Shown here: piece by piece, positions 1 through 8,871 of the stretch | Layout of the letters: every line of letters begins with the position of its first letter | How positions within the stretch are numbered: the stretch's first letter is position 1 | NCBI GenBank assembly: GCA_963718745.1 | Contig: OY970370.1 | Span: 868,001-932,000 of the forward strand | Source: Fermentibacter sp963718745 [NCBI: Candidatus Fermentibacterota bacterium] | GTDB taxonomy: Bacteria > Fermentibacterota > Fermentibacteria > Fermentibacterales | Length of the DNA stretch: 64,000 nucleotides | Direction of reading: 5' to 3' | Notes under the pieces: model-generated | What the model saw: only the letters and a program-made list of their open reading frames with translations | Told to the model about the DNA's origin: nothing | Database searches by the model: none | Made by a program: the position numbers and the translations under genes

Positions 1-35
1 ACCGGCTCCCCGAGGGCCGGATCGGGATTGGGTAG
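1..35 (+). CDS. C-terminal tail of a TrkH/KtrB-type K+ transporter (partial)
   Basis: One frame reads RLPEGRIGIG and stops at TAG 33-35. This resembles the usual C-terminus of KtrB/TrkH potassium translocating subunits (P-E-x-x-x-x-x-G). It lies directly before a KtrA/TrkA regulator gene, the normal partner order. Only about ten codons are inside the window, so the call rests on the tail motif and context. Confidence 0.45.
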   Translation, partial: RLPEGRIGIG

Positions 36-42
36 GAGAACC

Positions 43-711
43 GTGCAGTCGGAACACAGGAAGTTCGCGGTGCTGGGTCTCGGCAACTTCGGCTCGAGCC
101 TGGCCAGGAACCTTGCCGATCTGGGCTCCGAAGTCATCGCGATAGACTCTGACGAGAGGAAGCTGGACGACCTGGCCGACCACGTGACTCTCGCGGTATC
201 CTTCGACGTCACCGACGAGCATCTCCTGCGGGCGAACGGCGTCGACAAGGTCGATGTGGCGATCGTCTCGATGGGTTCGGACTTCGGCGCAAGCGTCCTC
301 GTGACCACCATCCTGCGCGACATGGGCGTCAGGGTCCATTCGAGGGCGACGACCCACAGGGAGGCGAGGATACTGCGGGCGGTCGGCGCGAGCCAGATCT
401 ACATGCCCGAGAAGGACCAGGGCGAGAGGGTCGCCAGGATGCTCCAGCACGACAATGTCGAGACATACGTCCCGCTCGCGGGGGGGATCGACTTCGTCAG
501 GGTTAAGCCCAGGGCGGCGATGATAGGCAAGTGCCTGAAGGATCTGGACATAAGGAGAGCCTTCGGGGTCAACATCGCCTACATAGGCAAGATGGAGGTC
601 GAGGAGGGAGTCCGTACGTACAGGATTCCGCTTCCCGACGATGTGATCGAGCTGGGCGACGACCTCTTCATCCTGGGCGGCCGCAGCGACCTGGAGCGCT
701 TCCTCTCCTGA
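43..711 (+). CDS. TrkA/KtrA-family K+ uptake regulator (RCK domain)
   Basis: Cytoplasmic regulatory subunit of a Trk/Ktr potassium channel. It binds nucleotides and gates the membrane subunit. The 222-aa protein has an N-terminal Rossmann RCK_N domain (GLGNFGSSLA near residues 12-21, then an acidic IAIDSDE end of beta-2) and a C-terminal RCK_C domain from about residue 135, a length typical of single-RCK KtrA proteins. I chose the GTG at 43 because GGTAGGAG lies just upstream; an in-frame TTG at 28 would overlap the end of the preceding transporter and has no ribosome binding site. The probable KtrB tail stops at 35, so the two are co-transcribed. Confidence 0.9.
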   Translation: MQSEHRKFAVLGLGNFGSSLARNLADLGSEVIAIDSDERKLDDLADHVTLAVSFDVTDEHLLRANGVDKVDVAIVSMGSDFGASVLVTTILRDMGVRVHSRATTHREARILRAVGASQIYMPEKDQGERVARMLQHDNVETYVPLAGGIDFVRVKPRAAMIGKCLKDLDIRRAFGVNIAYIGKMEVEEGVRTYRIPLPDDVIELGDDLFILGGRSDLERFLS

Positions 712-719
712 CCTGCCGG

Positions 720-877
720 TTCCAGGTTTAAACAACTTGAAATGCTTCTGTAAGAACCTACAGGGCTTCAGAATATGCCCATATCAGTTTTCAATTCAAA
801 ATGGAGAACCGTTTTATCGCGTAATGCGCAGTTGCGCATATCGATGGCCTTGCTTATAAGCCTTTTTAAACCTGGAA
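720..877. repeat. AT-rich island bounded by 13-bp perfect inverted repeats
   Basis: TTCCAGGTTTAAA at 720-732 is the exact reverse complement of 865-877. The 158-bp stretch between two convergent genes is much more AT-rich than its surroundings. It contains a 7-bp hairpin (ATGCGCA 824-830 / TGCGCAT 833-839). The right end abuts the stop codon of the minus-strand gene at 878. It may be a MITE-like insertion, or a large bidirectional terminator for the two convergent genes. No target duplication is evident. Confidence 0.45.
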
Positions 878-1822
878 CTAGAGCTCGAGAAGGGAGGCGA
901 GGCCGGTTGCCTCGAGGGCCATCTTGTTCTGCCTGTTCGAGGAGATGAACAGCTTGGAGCAGGCGGAGGGTGCGGGATGCTTCTTGCACATCGACCCTAT
1001 CATCGTGGCGAAGACCCTGGGGATCCTCTCAGTCTCGGCGGGCAGTGCCTGCAGCGAGAGTCCCTCCTCGGTGGAGTAGACGAAGGACGAAAGACAGGCC
1101 TCCTTGTCACGGAGGGTCTTGAATACGTTCATGGCGATGTTCGAGCATTCCGGCCAGGTTGGAATCGCGGCTTCGAGCCAGGTGTTGAAGGCGCCCACCA
1201 GGAGCTGCGCCTCCGAGATGCCCACGGTAGCCAGTCCTCCCGTGGAACCAGGATAGAGATCCGCGGTGGACCCCTGCTCTATCTGCCCGGTCAGGAATGA
1301 CAGGATTGCCTTGCCCCTCAGGCAGGCGCCGGCACCGTAAGCCACCTGGAGTTTCCCGTCCTCGACCGGCACCAGGGTCGACACGCCCCCCGAGCGTATC
1401 CGTAGCAGGCCCGAGGTCTCGCTGCGCCTGAGCGCGCGGAGAACCTCCATCACATCGCCGGATTCGCTGTCCAGGTCCTGGAGCACGGGCTCCTCGGAGC
1501 AGCATCTGACCAGGGCCGGCAGGGCTCCCTCCTCCACGAACCTGTATGTCAGCGTGAGCTCCCTCTTGTCGCGCCGGAGCCAGTTGATGAAGGCGGTCAC
1601 GCTGGGTCCCGAGAAGCCGATGATCGTGTAGGGCCTGCCGCTCCGGAGCATCATGTAGGCGAGGGGTTCATCCGCGTCTATCTGCCAGTAGGCGTCACCG
1701 GTGAAGTTCCTGTCCTCCAGAGAACCCTTGACCAGCTCGTCGAGGTTGATGAACTGCAGGGGGACCCGCTCCAGAAATGTCCTGGAGTAGGGAAGCGCTT
1801 CCCTGATGACGATTCCGCTCAT
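878..1822 (-). CDS. Conserved hypothetical protein with a DUF4388-like segment
   Basis: 314-aa cytoplasmic protein without signal peptide or membrane segment. The middle part (about residues 125-180, GLLRIRSGGV...DGKLQVAYG) resembles the DUF4388/PATAN pattern seen in bacterial signalling proteins, but I could not assign a family with certainty. The ATG at 1822 overlaps the lepB stop codon in an ATGA arrangement, so it is translationally coupled to signal peptidase I. The longer frame starting upstream at 1891 would overlap lepB further and is not favoured. No function is proposed. Confidence 0.75.
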   Translation of the reverse strand: MSGIVIREALPYSRTFLERVPLQFINLDELVKGSLEDRNFTGDAYWQIDADEPLAYMMLRSGRPYTIIGFSGPSVTAFINWLRRDKRELTLTYRFVEEGALPALVRCCSEEPVLQDLDSESGDVMEVLRALRRSETSGLLRIRSGGVSTLVPVEDGKLQVAYGAGACLRGKAILSFLTGQIEQGSTADLYPGSTGGLATVGISEAQLLVGAFNTWLEAAIPTWPECSNIAMNVFKTLRDKEACLSSFVYSTEEGLSLQALPAETERIPRVFATMIGSMCKKHPAPSACSKLFISSNRQNKMALEATGLASLLEL

Positions 1823-2541
1823 CTGACCACCCTGGCTATGCGTTCGAAGAGGGGCACCCCCCTGCCGGGGACCCAGGACCAGTAGATGCACAGCGCCTCG
1901 CCCTTGACCAGATCCTGGTGGAGAGGGCCCCAGACCCTGCTGTCGCTCGAGTTGTCCCTGTTGTCACCCATCATGAACACATGATCCTCGGGAACGACGA
2001 ACGAGGCCCATTCACGCGTCGACCCCGCCGCGATCCCGTCGAAGGACAGGTCGGGCACCCTTCCCCTGAGTGCGGGAATGCATCCCGGCCAGTCCGCGTC
2101 CAGGGGATTGGGCGAGAAGCGGTCCTGGAAGGCGACCGGAAATTCGGAAGGCCGGCCGTTTACGAAGAGGGTGTCGTCCCTGACGCTGACCGTGTCACCA
2201 GCAAGGGCGACCACCCGCTTGATGAAGTCCCTGCGGAGATCGGCCGGGTATCTGAAGACGAGGATGTCGCCTCTCTCTATCGGGTCGAGCGCGGGCATGA
2301 GGAGCCCGTGGACCGATCCCCTGAAGGCATGCAGAGGCGGTTCCAGTCTGTCCGTCCAGGGTATGCGCTGCCCCTTCTCGGCCTTGAGGACCAGGATGTG
2401 GTCGCCGACCAGCAGGGTCCCCTCCATGCTCGGTGAGGGGATCCTGAAGCTCTCGACGACATACGGCCTCAGGAAGCCGAAGAATATGATCAGCGCAAGA
2501 GCAAGCTGCAGAAACCAGTCCAGCACCTTCGCCCTCGTCAC
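1819..2541 (-). CDS. lepB: Signal peptidase I
   Basis: Membrane-anchored serine/lysine protease that removes signal peptides from exported proteins. One N-terminal membrane segment (LALALIIFFGFLRPYV) is followed by the catalytic Ser box (SPSMEGTLLVGD) and the catalytic Lys box (RRDFIKRVVALAGD). Box E is GDNRDNSSDSRVWG. Length with this start is 240 aa, within the family range. I chose GTG 2541 because GGAGG sits 5 nt upstream. An ATG at 2592 is in frame, but its purine-rich sequence touches the start codon and the extra 17 codons use AT-rich codons unlike the rest. The gene is divergent from mscS and overlaps the next gene by 4 nt. Confidence 0.93.
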   Translation of the reverse strand: MTRAKVLDWFLQLALALIIFFGFLRPYVVESFRIPSPSMEGTLLVGDHILVLKAEKGQRIPWTDRLEPPLHAFRGSVHGLLMPALDPIERGDILVFRYPADLRRDFIKRVVALAGDTVSVRDDTLFVNGRPSEFPVAFQDRFSPNPLDADWPGCIPALRGRVPDLSFDGIAAGSTREWASFVVPEDHVFMMGDNRDNSSDSRVWGPLHQDLVKGEALCIYWSWVPGRGVPLFERIARVVR

Positions 2542-2665
2542 GGCGACCTCCGGATTTGCGTGTAGGCAGTCAATGAATAGGTCTGTCGTCATCTCCTCGT
2601 CAACATGCCGGCGTTGACAGGGGGGGCTTCGCTGCACAATCATGCGAACGGAGGGATCGCTCAAC

Positions 2666-3721
2666 ATGCCCGAGTTCTTCGCCAGACTCTTCGACTTCTC
2701 GCCAGGAGGCGTACCGGTCGGACGGATCGGTACGGCCTTGTTCGTCGTCGCCGCCTCCCTTGCTGCATCCGCGATCGTCCGCAGCATCCTGGTCAGGATG
2801 TCCAGGCGCATGCACGGCATACCCTCTGCTCTGGCGGCGAAACTGCATCGTCCCGCAGGCTTCCTGGTCGTCCTCCTCTGCAGCTACGCAGCCGTGAGGA
2901 TCCTGCCGATCTCCGAAGGACTTGTGACGGTGCTCGATCGTGTACTCCTCGCCGGCATAACCGGGGGCGTGATCTGGCTCCTGGTCTGCGGCACCGACTG
3001 CATCGCCGAGAAGCTGGCCCAGGCCGCCCGGGAGAGCGAGTCCAGGTTCGACGACCAGATGCTCCCCATACTCAGGAACACGGCACGCGTCCTGATAGTC
3101 GTCCTGGGGATAGTGTTCCTCCTCCAGGCACTCGGCTACCCCATCGGAGGGCTGGTTGCGGGTCTGGGAATCGGAGGCGTGGCTGTAGCCCTGGCCGCTC
3201 AGGACACCCTGAGCGGTGTGTTCGCATCGATAGCGATATTCCTCGAGAAACCCTTCGTCGTGGGAGATTTCGTAGAGGTCCAGGGTGTACAGGGCACCGT
3301 CTCCGACGTCGGCCTGAGGTCCACAAGGATCAGGACCGTCGACAGGACGTTGGTCAGCGTTCCCAACCGCAAGATAGTGGAGAACGTGATAGACAACTGG
3401 GCCAGGCGGAGCACCCGGCGGACCGTGATATTCTTCGGGCTCGAGTACGGCACTCCTCTGCCCGAGCTGGAGGGTCTGCTGGAAGCTCTTCGTGGCCTGC
3501 TCCGCGCCGACCCGGAGGTCGAGGAGGACACCTGGTCGGTCCATTTCAAGGGATTCGGGGAGTCCACGCTCGATATCGAGATGATCCTCTTCCTGAAAAC
3601 CGGCGACTTCGCCGAATGGCTCTCGATGAGGGAGCGCGTGAACCTGTCCGTCATGCGCGAGGTGGAGGCCAGGGGTCTCGTCTTCGCATTCCCGACGAGA
3701 AAGGTCCACCTCTCGAGATGA
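2666..3721 (+). CDS. Small-conductance mechanosensitive channel family protein (MscS)
   Basis: Inner-membrane channel that opens under membrane tension to release solutes. The 351-aa protein has several N-terminal hydrophobic segments, then the pore-lining helix (GGLVAGLGIGGVAVALA) and the conserved MscS beta-domain (FLEKPFVVGDFVEV...VPNRKIVENVIDNW). ATG 2666 is preferred over ATG 2642 because GGAGGG lies 10 nt upstream of it. The last codon overlaps radC (ATGA). Confidence 0.92.
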   Translation: MPEFFARLFDFSPGGVPVGRIGTALFVVAASLAASAIVRSILVRMSRRMHGIPSALAAKLHRPAGFLVVLLCSYAAVRILPISEGLVTVLDRVLLAGITGGVIWLLVCGTDCIAEKLAQAARESESRFDDQMLPILRNTARVLIVVLGIVFLLQALGYPIGGLVAGLGIGGVAVALAAQDTLSGVFASIAIFLEKPFVVGDFVEVQGVQGTVSDVGLRSTRIRTVDRTLVSVPNRKIVENVIDNWARRSTRRTVIFFGLEYGTPLPELEGLLEALRGLLRADPEVEEDTWSVHFKGFGESTLDIEMILFLKTGDFAEWLSMRERVNLSVMREVEARGLVFAFPTRKVHLSR

Positions 3722-4401
3722 TCAGGGATGCAGCGGGCCACAGGGAGAGGCTCAGAGAGAGGTTTCTCTCGTCGAGCATCGCGGGTTTCACGGACAGGGA
3801 GGCGCTGGAGCTCCTTCTATCCTACTCGAGACCCCGCGTCGACGTCAGGGACATCTCGATCGACCTTCTGGAGCGGTTCGGAAGCCTGGAGGGCGTGCTG
3901 CGTCAGCCTCCCGACATGCTCATGCTCGTTCCCGGCGTTGGCCCGGCATCGGCCGTCCTGCTGTCCATGATAACCCAGGTCTCACACAGGGCGATCGCCC
4001 CGAAGCCCGGGATCGACAGGCTGGACAGCGTCGAGAAGGTCAGGGCCTATCTCGCGGCCAGGCTGGGCACCCAGAGGAGGGAGCGCCTCGTCGCCCTGCT
4101 CCTCGATTCGAGTGGCCGCCTGCTCGGCGAGAGGGAGCTCGAGCTGGGGACCGTGGACCGGGCGTCCGTACACCCGAGGAACCTCGTCGAGAAGGTCGTC
4201 GCACTCAATGCGACCTCAGTCATTCTGGTACACAACCACCCCGGCGGCAGGGCGGAGGCCAGCCGGGAGGACCGGGCGCTGACGGCCAGGCTCTCGGAGC
4301 TGGGAAAGAGCCTCGGGTTCAGGGTGCTCGACCATTTCATCGTCGCCGGGAACGAAGTCCTGAGCTTCCGTGAACAGGGCCTCATGCCGGGCGACGCCTG
4401 A
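3718..4401 (+). CDS. radC: RadC/DUF2466 family JAB-domain protein
   Basis: 227-aa protein with an N-terminal helix-hairpin-helix region (residues about 20-85, VPGVGPASAVLL) and a C-terminal JAMM metalloprotease-like domain. The zinc ligands are visible in HNHPGGRAEASRED, with the upstream Glu in the GERELELGTVD strand. The historical DNA-repair role of RadC is doubtful and the cellular substrate is unknown. The ATG overlaps the mscS stop, so the two genes are co-transcribed. Confidence 0.93.
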   Translation: MIRDAAGHRERLRERFLSSSIAGFTDREALELLLSYSRPRVDVRDISIDLLERFGSLEGVLRQPPDMLMLVPGVGPASAVLLSMITQVSHRAIAPKPGIDRLDSVEKVRAYLAARLGTQRRERLVALLLDSSGRLLGERELELGTVDRASVHPRNLVEKVVALNATSVILVHNHPGGRAEASREDRALTARLSELGKSLGFRVLDHFIVAGNEVLSFREQGLMPGDA

Positions 4402-4449
4402 AGGAAGCCTGATGGACGGTAAGCGAATCCACCCGGGGGATGATCATCC

Positions 4450-5133
4450 ATGCACGCGGTGATACTCCTGGCGGCAGCCATCGCGAGACCCGGGCTCCCA
4501 TACTTCTCGCAGGACTGGTCCGGGACCAGATCCGTGTCCCTCTCCCCGCTCGTTGTGCTGGAGGTAGTGACAGCAGACTCCTCCTGGACCGACGGCGAGG
4601 AGAGCCATTCCTATTCGGTCGACGGCCTCAGGATAGTTTCGTCCCAGGGGGCGGACACCCTGGCCTGGATAGCCGGTACGCCAGCCGAGGCGATGGCTTC
4701 CGCACGCTCCGCCGGCTCGGTCGTGTCGCAGGAGACACGCACTCTTAGAATCCTGGCCTGCACCGAGTCCTACATCGGCGGCAGGATCTCGGTGCTGTCC
4801 GAGAGGGACGGGAGAGGGATCTCGAGGTACGAGGCGCTGAGGACATGGCTCCTGAGCGGCGCTCCGCTCGATCTCGAGTCCGTCGTTCAGATCGATTCTA
4901 CGTTCGTCGAGGAGCTCCGCGCCGCGCTGGATGCGCCGCGGTCAGCCGACCTCGACACATGGCTGTGGTCCCGAGGTCACTGGATGGACCCGCAGAGCTT
5001 CATCATCTGGACGGCCGGAGGGGAAACCGGCCTCAGGCTCGGCTTCCCCTCGTGGACCGGCGCAGAGTCCCTGCTGGTTGTCGACCTCGATCTGCAGAAG
5101 CTCAATACCGCGCATGGAGCGATGCTGGACTAG
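4450..5133 (+). CDS. Hypothetical exported protein
   Basis: 227-aa protein with a short, weakly hydrophobic N-terminus (MHAVILLAAAIARP) that could be an export signal. The rest is soluble, with acidic and serine-rich stretches, and I recognise no domain. It follows radC by 48 nt and converges on leuD, whose stop is 2 nt away. No function is proposed. Confidence 0.65.
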   Translation: MHAVILLAAAIARPGLPYFSQDWSGTRSVSLSPLVVLEVVTADSSWTDGEESHSYSVDGLRIVSSQGADTLAWIAGTPAEAMASARSAGSVVSQETRTLRILACTESYIGGRISVLSERDGRGISRYEALRTWLLSGAPLDLESVVQIDSTFVEELRAALDAPRSADLDTWLWSRGHWMDPQSFIIWTAGGETGLRLGFPSWTGAESLLVVDLDLQKLNTAHGAMLD

Positions 5134-5134
5134 G

Positions 5135-5656
5135 TCACTCCCCTCTGGCGAACTCGAAAAGCCCGCCGGAGAGGTAGATGTCCCTGGCCACGCCGCTCAT
5201 CGGTTTCCCGGCGATCGTGCCCGACGCGCCAGTCGCGGTCCCAGCCTCCAGGTCCACCGAGATCTCCTCGAACTCGGCGAAGGAGCCGTCGGGGAGCCCC
5301 GGGATCTCGAGCAGCGGAAGGGCGCTGTTGATGGCGTTTCGCTTGTAGATCGCGCCGAAGGACCTGGCGATGACCGCCTGCACGCCGAGCGCCTTGAAGC
5401 AGTCGACCGCGTGCTGCCGGGAGCTTCCGGAACCGAAGTTGTCACCGGCCAGGACAAGATCCCCGGGTCCGGCCTTCCGGGCGAACTCTTCGTAGCCCTT
5501 GAGGTTGCCGAAGGCGAACTGCCCCATCTTCGATACGTCGGTCACCGCGAGATGAGCGTTGTGGTAGATCATGTCCGTGTCGATGTCGGCAATCAGCGCG
5601 CCGTCGCGGTGGAGCACCCAGAGGCGGCCTTCGAGTCTCAGCGAACGCTTCTCCAT
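5135..5656 (-). CDS. leuD: 3-isopropylmalate dehydratase small subunit
   Basis: Swivel domain of the [4Fe-4S] hydro-lyase that isomerises 2-isopropylmalate in leucine synthesis. At 173 aa it is the short, archaeal-type LeuD/HacB form. Diagnostic motifs are IDTDMIYH near the N-terminus and GDNFGSGSSRQHA, which carries the substrate-binding serines. It lies 1 nt after leuC in the same operon. Homoaconitase or methylated homologues use the same fold, so substrate is inferred. Confidence 0.92.
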   Translation of the reverse strand: MEKRSLRLEGRLWVLHRDGALIADIDTDMIYHNAHLAVTDVSKMGQFAFGNLKGYEEFARKAGPGDLVLAGDNFGSGSSRQHAVDCFKALGVQAVIARSFGAIYKRNAINSALPLLEIPGLPDGSFAEFEEISVDLEAGTATGASGTIAGKPMSGVARDIYLSGGLFEFARGE

Positions 5657-5657
5657 C

Positions 5658-6905
5658 TCACGCCTCCCCGAGTTCGGCTACGCCGGCTATGCGGCCCAGG
5701 ACGGCAGAGGCGACGGCTGTGCCGACTCCGGCGAGGTACGTGTCCCCCGCCCCCTGCTTCCCCGTGAAATTGCGGTTGGAGGTGCTGACCTGGATCTCGC
5801 CGCGGCCGGTCATCCCGATCTGCCCGGAGGCGCAGCCGCCGCAGCCCGGGTTGCTTATGATCCCCCCGGCCTCGAAGATGTCGGCTATCATCCCCTCCTC
5901 CATCATCGACTTCCAGACGGCCCTCGTCGAAGGCACCACCTTCAGCATCACGCCCGGAGCCACATGCCTGCCCCGGAGAAGCCTGGCGGCAAGCCTCATG
6001 TCGTCCAGCGTACCGTTCGTGCAGCTGCCTATGAATGCGCCGTCGATGCGGACGTCGGAGAACTGGCTGACAGGGTGGACGTTGTTCGGGTTTGGGGGGG
6101 CGGCCACGAGCGGTTTCAGACCCTCGATCGAGAGAGTGTACTCCTTCTCATAGACGGCATCCAGGTCGGCATAGACCGCCTCGGCTCCAGTCATCCCGAA
6201 GAATCCCAGGACGTTGCGGTTGGGCGGGATGAGAATGGTGACGGCACCCATCTCGGTAGCCAGGCTGGCCAGCGTGATGCAGTCGGCCAGGGTGGCGTTC
6301 TCGAGCCATGGGCCCGATACCTCTACCGACCTGCCGAGGAGCTCGTGGTGGTTGAACCTGCCCAGCATCGCGAGAGCGACGTCCTTGGCCTCCGTCCCGG
6401 CCGAGGGTATGCCCTCGAGGACGATCTTCACCGACGGCGGGACCTCGAACCAGACCTTCCCGGAAACGAACGAGAAGGCTATGTCGACGTCGCCCATCCC
6501 CTGACCGAAGGCTCCGACCGCTCCCATGATGTTCAGATGGCTGTCCGTCCCGACCGTTGTCGACCCGGGCCGCGCGAGCCTGTTCTCGATCACGACGTGG
6601 GAACCGATCCCGGCGTCAACGTCGAAAACCTTGAGCCCGTGCTTCCTGGCGAAGTTCCTTATGGTCTGCTGGTTGTCCGCGTACGGTATCGTGTTGGCCG
6701 GAACGTTGCAGTCGAACGTGAAATAGGTCTTCGACGGGTCGGCGATCGGCCTGGCGCCTCCGTGCTTCTCCACGTTGGCCACCACGCTCGCCCCGGCGAA
6801 ATCGCGGGCGGTCCTGTTGTCTATCCCGATCCAGACCTCGCCGCCGGGTGCGCAATCCCCCGCGCCGTGCGCTGAAAGGATCTTCTCGATCATTGTTCGG
6901 CCCAT
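5658..6905 (-). CDS. leuC: 3-isopropylmalate dehydratase large subunit
   Basis: Aconitase-family catalytic subunit, 415 aa, of the archaeal/HacA-like LeuC subgroup. The cluster cysteines appear in GSCTNGTLDD and NPGCGGCASGQ, and substrate motifs in TVGTDSHLN. ATG 6905 is chosen because GGAGG lies 5 nt upstream inside an earlier in-frame ATG at 6917. It overlaps the end of the preceding phosphoesterase gene by 16 nt and pairs with leuD. No other leucine genes are visible, so the rest of the pathway must be elsewhere. Confidence 0.93.
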   Translation of the reverse strand: MGRTMIEKILSAHGAGDCAPGGEVWIGIDNRTARDFAGASVVANVEKHGGARPIADPSKTYFTFDCNVPANTIPYADNQQTIRNFARKHGLKVFDVDAGIGSHVVIENRLARPGSTTVGTDSHLNIMGAVGAFGQGMGDVDIAFSFVSGKVWFEVPPSVKIVLEGIPSAGTEAKDVALAMLGRFNHHELLGRSVEVSGPWLENATLADCITLASLATEMGAVTILIPPNRNVLGFFGMTGAEAVYADLDAVYEKEYTLSIEGLKPLVAAPPNPNNVHPVSQFSDVRIDGAFIGSCTNGTLDDMRLAARLLRGRHVAPGVMLKVVPSTRAVWKSMMEEGMIADIFEAGGIISNPGCGGCASGQIGMTGRGEIQVSTSNRNFTGKQGAGDTYLAGVGTAVASAVLGRIAGVAELGEA

Positions 6906-7666
6906 CTCTGCCTCCATCTGGTGTCAGTGGTGTGCCACTCGCCCCTGGGATCCCTTCCCGACTCGACTGCCCGCGTGAATATCTCCGGGATGCCGGCCGC
7001 CCTGGACCCCTTCTCGAAAAGGTCGAAATCGTATGGAGCCCTGATCCAGGATACGGAAAGGCCGTCCTTCCTCGAGGGTTCCAACACCATCACCGTGGCA
7101 GCGGAAGGCAGCGTGCCGCCCCCCACGCTCCCGGGATTGAGGATCCACCCCCCGGGCCTCCTGACCAGGGCAGTCTCATGGGTGTGGCCCACGACCAGGA
7201 CGTCGCATCCGTTGCGCGAAAGAAGAAGGTCGTACAGCTCCAAGGCGGCATTCCTCGGGAGAGAACCCGCTATGTTGCCGGGGAGTCCGTGTGTGAACAG
7301 GATCTTCATCCCCTCGAATTCGAACCTCAGCTCCTCGGGCAGCCCCTTCAGCCAGGAGATGCCGGCCTTCGAGACGCGCCCCGCGGTCCACTCCAGCACT
7401 TCGTCCGAAAGCCTCTCCCAGTGAGAGTTCACGAAGAAATCCCCGGTCGAGGTCCTGCCCCTGGCCACAGCCCTGTCGCAGTTGCCCTGGATCGAATCGA
7501 TGGAGTGCTCCCTGGCGAACGAGATGCATTCGTCCGGGCTGGGTCCGAAATGCACCAGGTCGCCCAGATTGACTACCAAATCGGCGGATTCGAGCCCGAG
7601 GGCGCGCCAGGCGCTCTCGAGGGCTCCCAGGTTTCCGTGGACATCCGCGAGAACTCCGATCTTCAC
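6890..7666 (-). CDS. Metallophosphoesterase (YfcE/MJ0936-like)
   Basis: 258-aa calcineurin-like phosphoesterase. The metal-binding motifs are intact: DVHGN at residues 8-12, GDLVHFG, GNCD, and the C-terminal THGLPG and GHTHE. Such proteins hydrolyse phosphodiesters or phosphomonoesters; the substrate here is unknown. GTG 7666 has AGGAG 9 nt upstream and overlaps the namZ stop (GTGA). The open frame continues upstream only as antisense-like noise. Confidence 0.88.
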   Translation of the reverse strand: MKIGVLADVHGNLGALESAWRALGLESADLVVNLGDLVHFGPSPDECISFAREHSIDSIQGNCDRAVARGRTSTGDFFVNSHWERLSDEVLEWTAGRVSKAGISWLKGLPEELRFEFEGMKILFTHGLPGNIAGSLPRNAALELYDLLLSRNGCDVLVVGHTHETALVRRPGGWILNPGSVGGGTLPSAATVMVLEPSRKDGLSVSWIRAPYDFDLFEKGSRAAGIPEIFTRAVESGRDPRGEWHTTDTRWRQRWAEQ

Positions 7667-8871
7667 TCCTGGAAACTCCTGTCGTAGAGCAGGCTTCCCT
7701 CCACCGAGGCCCTGTGCGCCCCGATGTCGGCCCTGCTCATGGAATAGAGGCCCTCCATGTCGCCGGACTCGATCGCCGTCCTGAAGCGGGGAGAACCCGA
7801 GAGGATGTCGATGGGCATCCTGTCGTAGACATACTCGTATGGGGGCGGCCGCCAGCCGGTGTCCCCGTGCCTGAAGCACTCCGCAAGTATAGCCAATCCC
7901 GCGGCGAACGGGCGGAAGACCTCGGGATCGCTCACGTTCAGGATCGCACCCCTGCAGAGCACACCCCGGTGCTTCGAGAAGGTGGGGATGAAACGGAAGG
8001 GCGACAGGACGGCACCCTCGAGCGACGGCGACCCTTCGAGCCTGCCGCACAGGAGGTCCTCGTCCAGCCACGGGGCGCCGAATATCTCGAACGGCCTGCA
8101 CGTGCCCCGTCCCTCGGAGAGGTTGGTGGCCTCGAGGAGGCACGTCCCCGGATACACGAGCGCCGTGCCGGTCGTCGGGAAGTTCGGTGAAGGGTGCATC
8201 CAGGGGTACCCCGGAGGGAAACCGCCGGTGTGACCGGTCCGGAATCGCACCACCAGCGGTTCCGGGAGTCCGTCGAGCCGGGCGAAGTGCCTCGCCAGCT
8301 CGCCCGTGCTCATGCCATGCCTCACCGGAAGTGGATACATGCCCACATAGGACAGCATGTCCTCGTCCTGCGGAACGCCTTCGACGCGTTCGAGACCCAG
8401 CGGATTGAACCTGTCCAGCACCAGCACCGGTATCCCGCACGAGGCCGCGCACCTCATCGTCAGAGCCATCGCATAGATGTAGGTGTAGTACCTGGCTCCT
8501 GCATCCTGGAGATCGACGACGATGCAGTCGCAACCGGCGAGCATCACCGGGGACGGCTCCCGGCTCGCCCCGTAGAGGCTGTGGACCGGGATGCCCCACC
8601 GTGGATGCGGATGGGTGGTCCACTCGATCATGTTGTCCTGGGTCTGCCCCCAGAATCCGTGCTGGGGTCCCATGAGGGCCTTCAACTCGATGCCCGGCAT
8701 GTCGTGGATGACCTCGGCCGCAGTCCTGAAGCGCGAGTCGACGGCGGCGTAATGCGACAGCAGCGCGACTCTGCGGCCGGGCAGGTCACCCGGCTCCAGC
8801 AGGTCGAGGCCGCACAGGGAGGGAGGCGCCCCGCCCGCACAGGGAGGCATGGCTGGAGATCCGGCAGGCAT
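7663..8871 (-). CDS. namZ: Exo-beta-N-acetylmuramidase NamZ-like (DUF1343)
   Basis: 402-aa DUF1343 protein. The family was characterised as an exo-lytic N-acetylmuramidase releasing MurNAc from peptidoglycan fragments. Family signatures are GPQHGFWG, VDLQDAGARYYTYIYAM and NPLGLERVEG. The N-terminus has no clear signal peptide, so a periplasmic or cytoplasmic site cannot be decided here. ATG 8871 overlaps the upstream stop (TGATG). Its place beside alanine racemase fits cell-wall recycling. Confidence 0.85.
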   Translation of the reverse strand: MPAGSPAMPPCAGGAPPSLCGLDLLEPGDLPGRRVALLSHYAAVDSRFRTAAEVIHDMPGIELKALMGPQHGFWGQTQDNMIEWTTHPHPRWGIPVHSLYGASREPSPVMLAGCDCIVVDLQDAGARYYTYIYAMALTMRCAASCGIPVLVLDRFNPLGLERVEGVPQDEDMLSYVGMYPLPVRHGMSTGELARHFARLDGLPEPLVVRFRTGHTGGFPPGYPWMHPSPNFPTTGTALVYPGTCLLEATNLSEGRGTCRPFEIFGAPWLDEDLLCGRLEGSPSLEGAVLSPFRFIPTFSKHRGVLCRGAILNVSDPEVFRPFAAGLAILAECFRHGDTGWRPPPYEYVYDRMPIDILSGSPRFRTAIESGDMEGLYSMSRADIGAHRASVEGSLLYDRSFQE

